From the NCBI GenBank assembly GCA_955651875.1, contig CATPAP010000036.1:1-6225 (forward strand): 6,225 nucleotides of DNA, written 5' to 3'. Each line of letters begins with the position of its first letter. The stretch's first letter is position 1. The position numbers and the translations under genes are program-made. This document shows, in pieces, positions 5,811 to 6,225 of the stretch. This stretch comes from Candidatus Dormiibacterota bacterium. Lineage in GTDB: Bacteria > Chloroflexota > Dormibacteria > Aeolococcales > Aeolococcaceae. Under the pieces are notes generated by a model. The model ran no database searches. It was not told where the DNA came from and was given only the letters and a program-made list of their open reading frames with translations.

Positions 5811-6225
5811 ATGAGCACCGCCCTCGTCGTCTTCCTCGCCGCTCTCCAGGGCGCAACCGAGCTGTTCCCGGTGTCCTCGCTCGGCCATGCCGTGGTCGTG
5901 CCGGCGCTCTTCCATCTCGCCGTCGACCCGGCCGCCCCGAGCTTCGTGCCCTTCCTGACCCTCCTCCATCTGGGCACCGCCGCGGCGCTGCTCATCCTCT
6001 ACCGCGAGCAGTGGTGGCGGATCATCCGCGGGTTCGTGGCCGCGGCGATCCGCGGCCGCATCGAGACCGCCGACGAGCGCCTCGCGATGCTCCTGGTCGC
6101 CGCCACCATTCCCGCAGGCGTCGCCGGATTCCTCCTCGAGACCCCCCTCAAGAACCTCTTTGGCCACCCCCGGACCGCGGCGATGTTCCTGGTCGTCAAC
6201 GCTGCCGTCCTGCTGGGGGCTGAGG
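5811..6225 (+). CDS. uppP: Undecaprenyl-diphosphatase (UppP/BacA), N-terminal half; 3' end outside window
   Basis: UppP is an integral membrane enzyme that dephosphorylates undecaprenyl diphosphate to the monophosphate. This recycles the lipid carrier for peptidoglycan and other envelope polymers, and high levels give bacitracin resistance. The 138 residues present begin MSTALVVFLAALQGATELFP. The family's first catalytic motif is intact: QGATELFPVSSLGH at 13-26, where Gln13 and Glu17 form the (E/Q)xxxE pair and Ser22/Ser23 and His26 match the E. coli SSTGH segment. LLHLGTAAALLILY at 51-64 is the next conserved membrane segment, and LLVAATIPAGVAGFLLE matches the family's 'xATIPAxxxG' helix. 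The second motif (PGxSRS) would lie beyond the window; the usual length is about 270 residues. The ATG at 5811 gives the expected family N-terminus. It is transcribed divergently from the exporter. Confidence 0.95.
   Translation, partial: MSTALVVFLAALQGATELFPVSSLGHAVVVPALFHLAVDPAAPSFVPFLTLLHLGTAAALLILYREQWWRIIRGFVAAAIRGRIETADERLAMLLVAATIPAGVAGFLLETPLKNLFGHPRTAAMFLVVNAAVLLGAE

Noticed and set aside
5743..5856. 38-residue N-terminal extension of the exporter
   Set aside because: The part beyond 5811 overlaps the divergent uppP coding region, and the extension is Arg- then Glu/Pro-rich. Family members usually begin shortly before the first membrane helix. GTG starts at 5745-5787 remain possible.
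5609..6223. 204-codon plus-strand frame covering the uppP start
   Set aside because: It is an out-of-frame reading across the end of the exporter and uppP. It is Arg/Pro-rich and lacks membrane segments, while the 5811 frame gives a clear UppP N-terminus.

Overview
This window is strongly GC-rich, with G or C in nearly every third codon position. It carries tightly packed genes on both strands. The homodimeric-type pyruvate dehydrogenase E1, the extreme codon bias and a possible leaderless uppP promoter of TANNNT type fit a high-GC bacterium such as an actinomycete or a soil lineage like Candidatus Dormibacterota. That placement is inference; no rRNA or other firm taxonomic marker is present.

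Layout: (1) the left edge holds the last 58 codons of an unidentified plus-strand gene. (2) After a 49-nt gap comes a complete aceE (229-2907, plus strand, 892 residues), with all the main thiamine diphosphate and active-site motifs intact. (3) Converging on it, with only 21 nt between the two stop codons, is a three-gene minus-strand cluster. In order of transcription it is an MFS_3/EntS-type exporter, a secreted parvulin/SurA-like foldase (probable lipoprotein), and thpR (RNA 2',3'-cyclic phosphodiesterase, '2'-5' RNA ligase' family). The exporter and foldase genes lie about 10 nt apart. The foldase stop and thpR start overlap as GTGA, so these genes are probably an operon with translational coupling. 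(4) Divergent from the exporter, a plus-strand uppP (undecaprenyl-diphosphatase) starts at 5811 and runs off the right edge.

The genes are mostly housekeeping: central carbon metabolism (aceE), cell-envelope lipid carrier recycling (uppP), export and extracytoplasmic folding, and RNA end chemistry. I see no mobile element, CRISPR array, tRNA, rRNA or defence system. The most interesting observation is in the foldase. Its parvulin-like body lacks the usual N-terminal histidine-containing 'HILV' strand, and a matching 'AHIIV' strand follows the domain instead, which suggests a circularly permuted parvulin fold. The long open frames antisense to aceE, thpR, the foldase and the exporter look like by-products of high GC.
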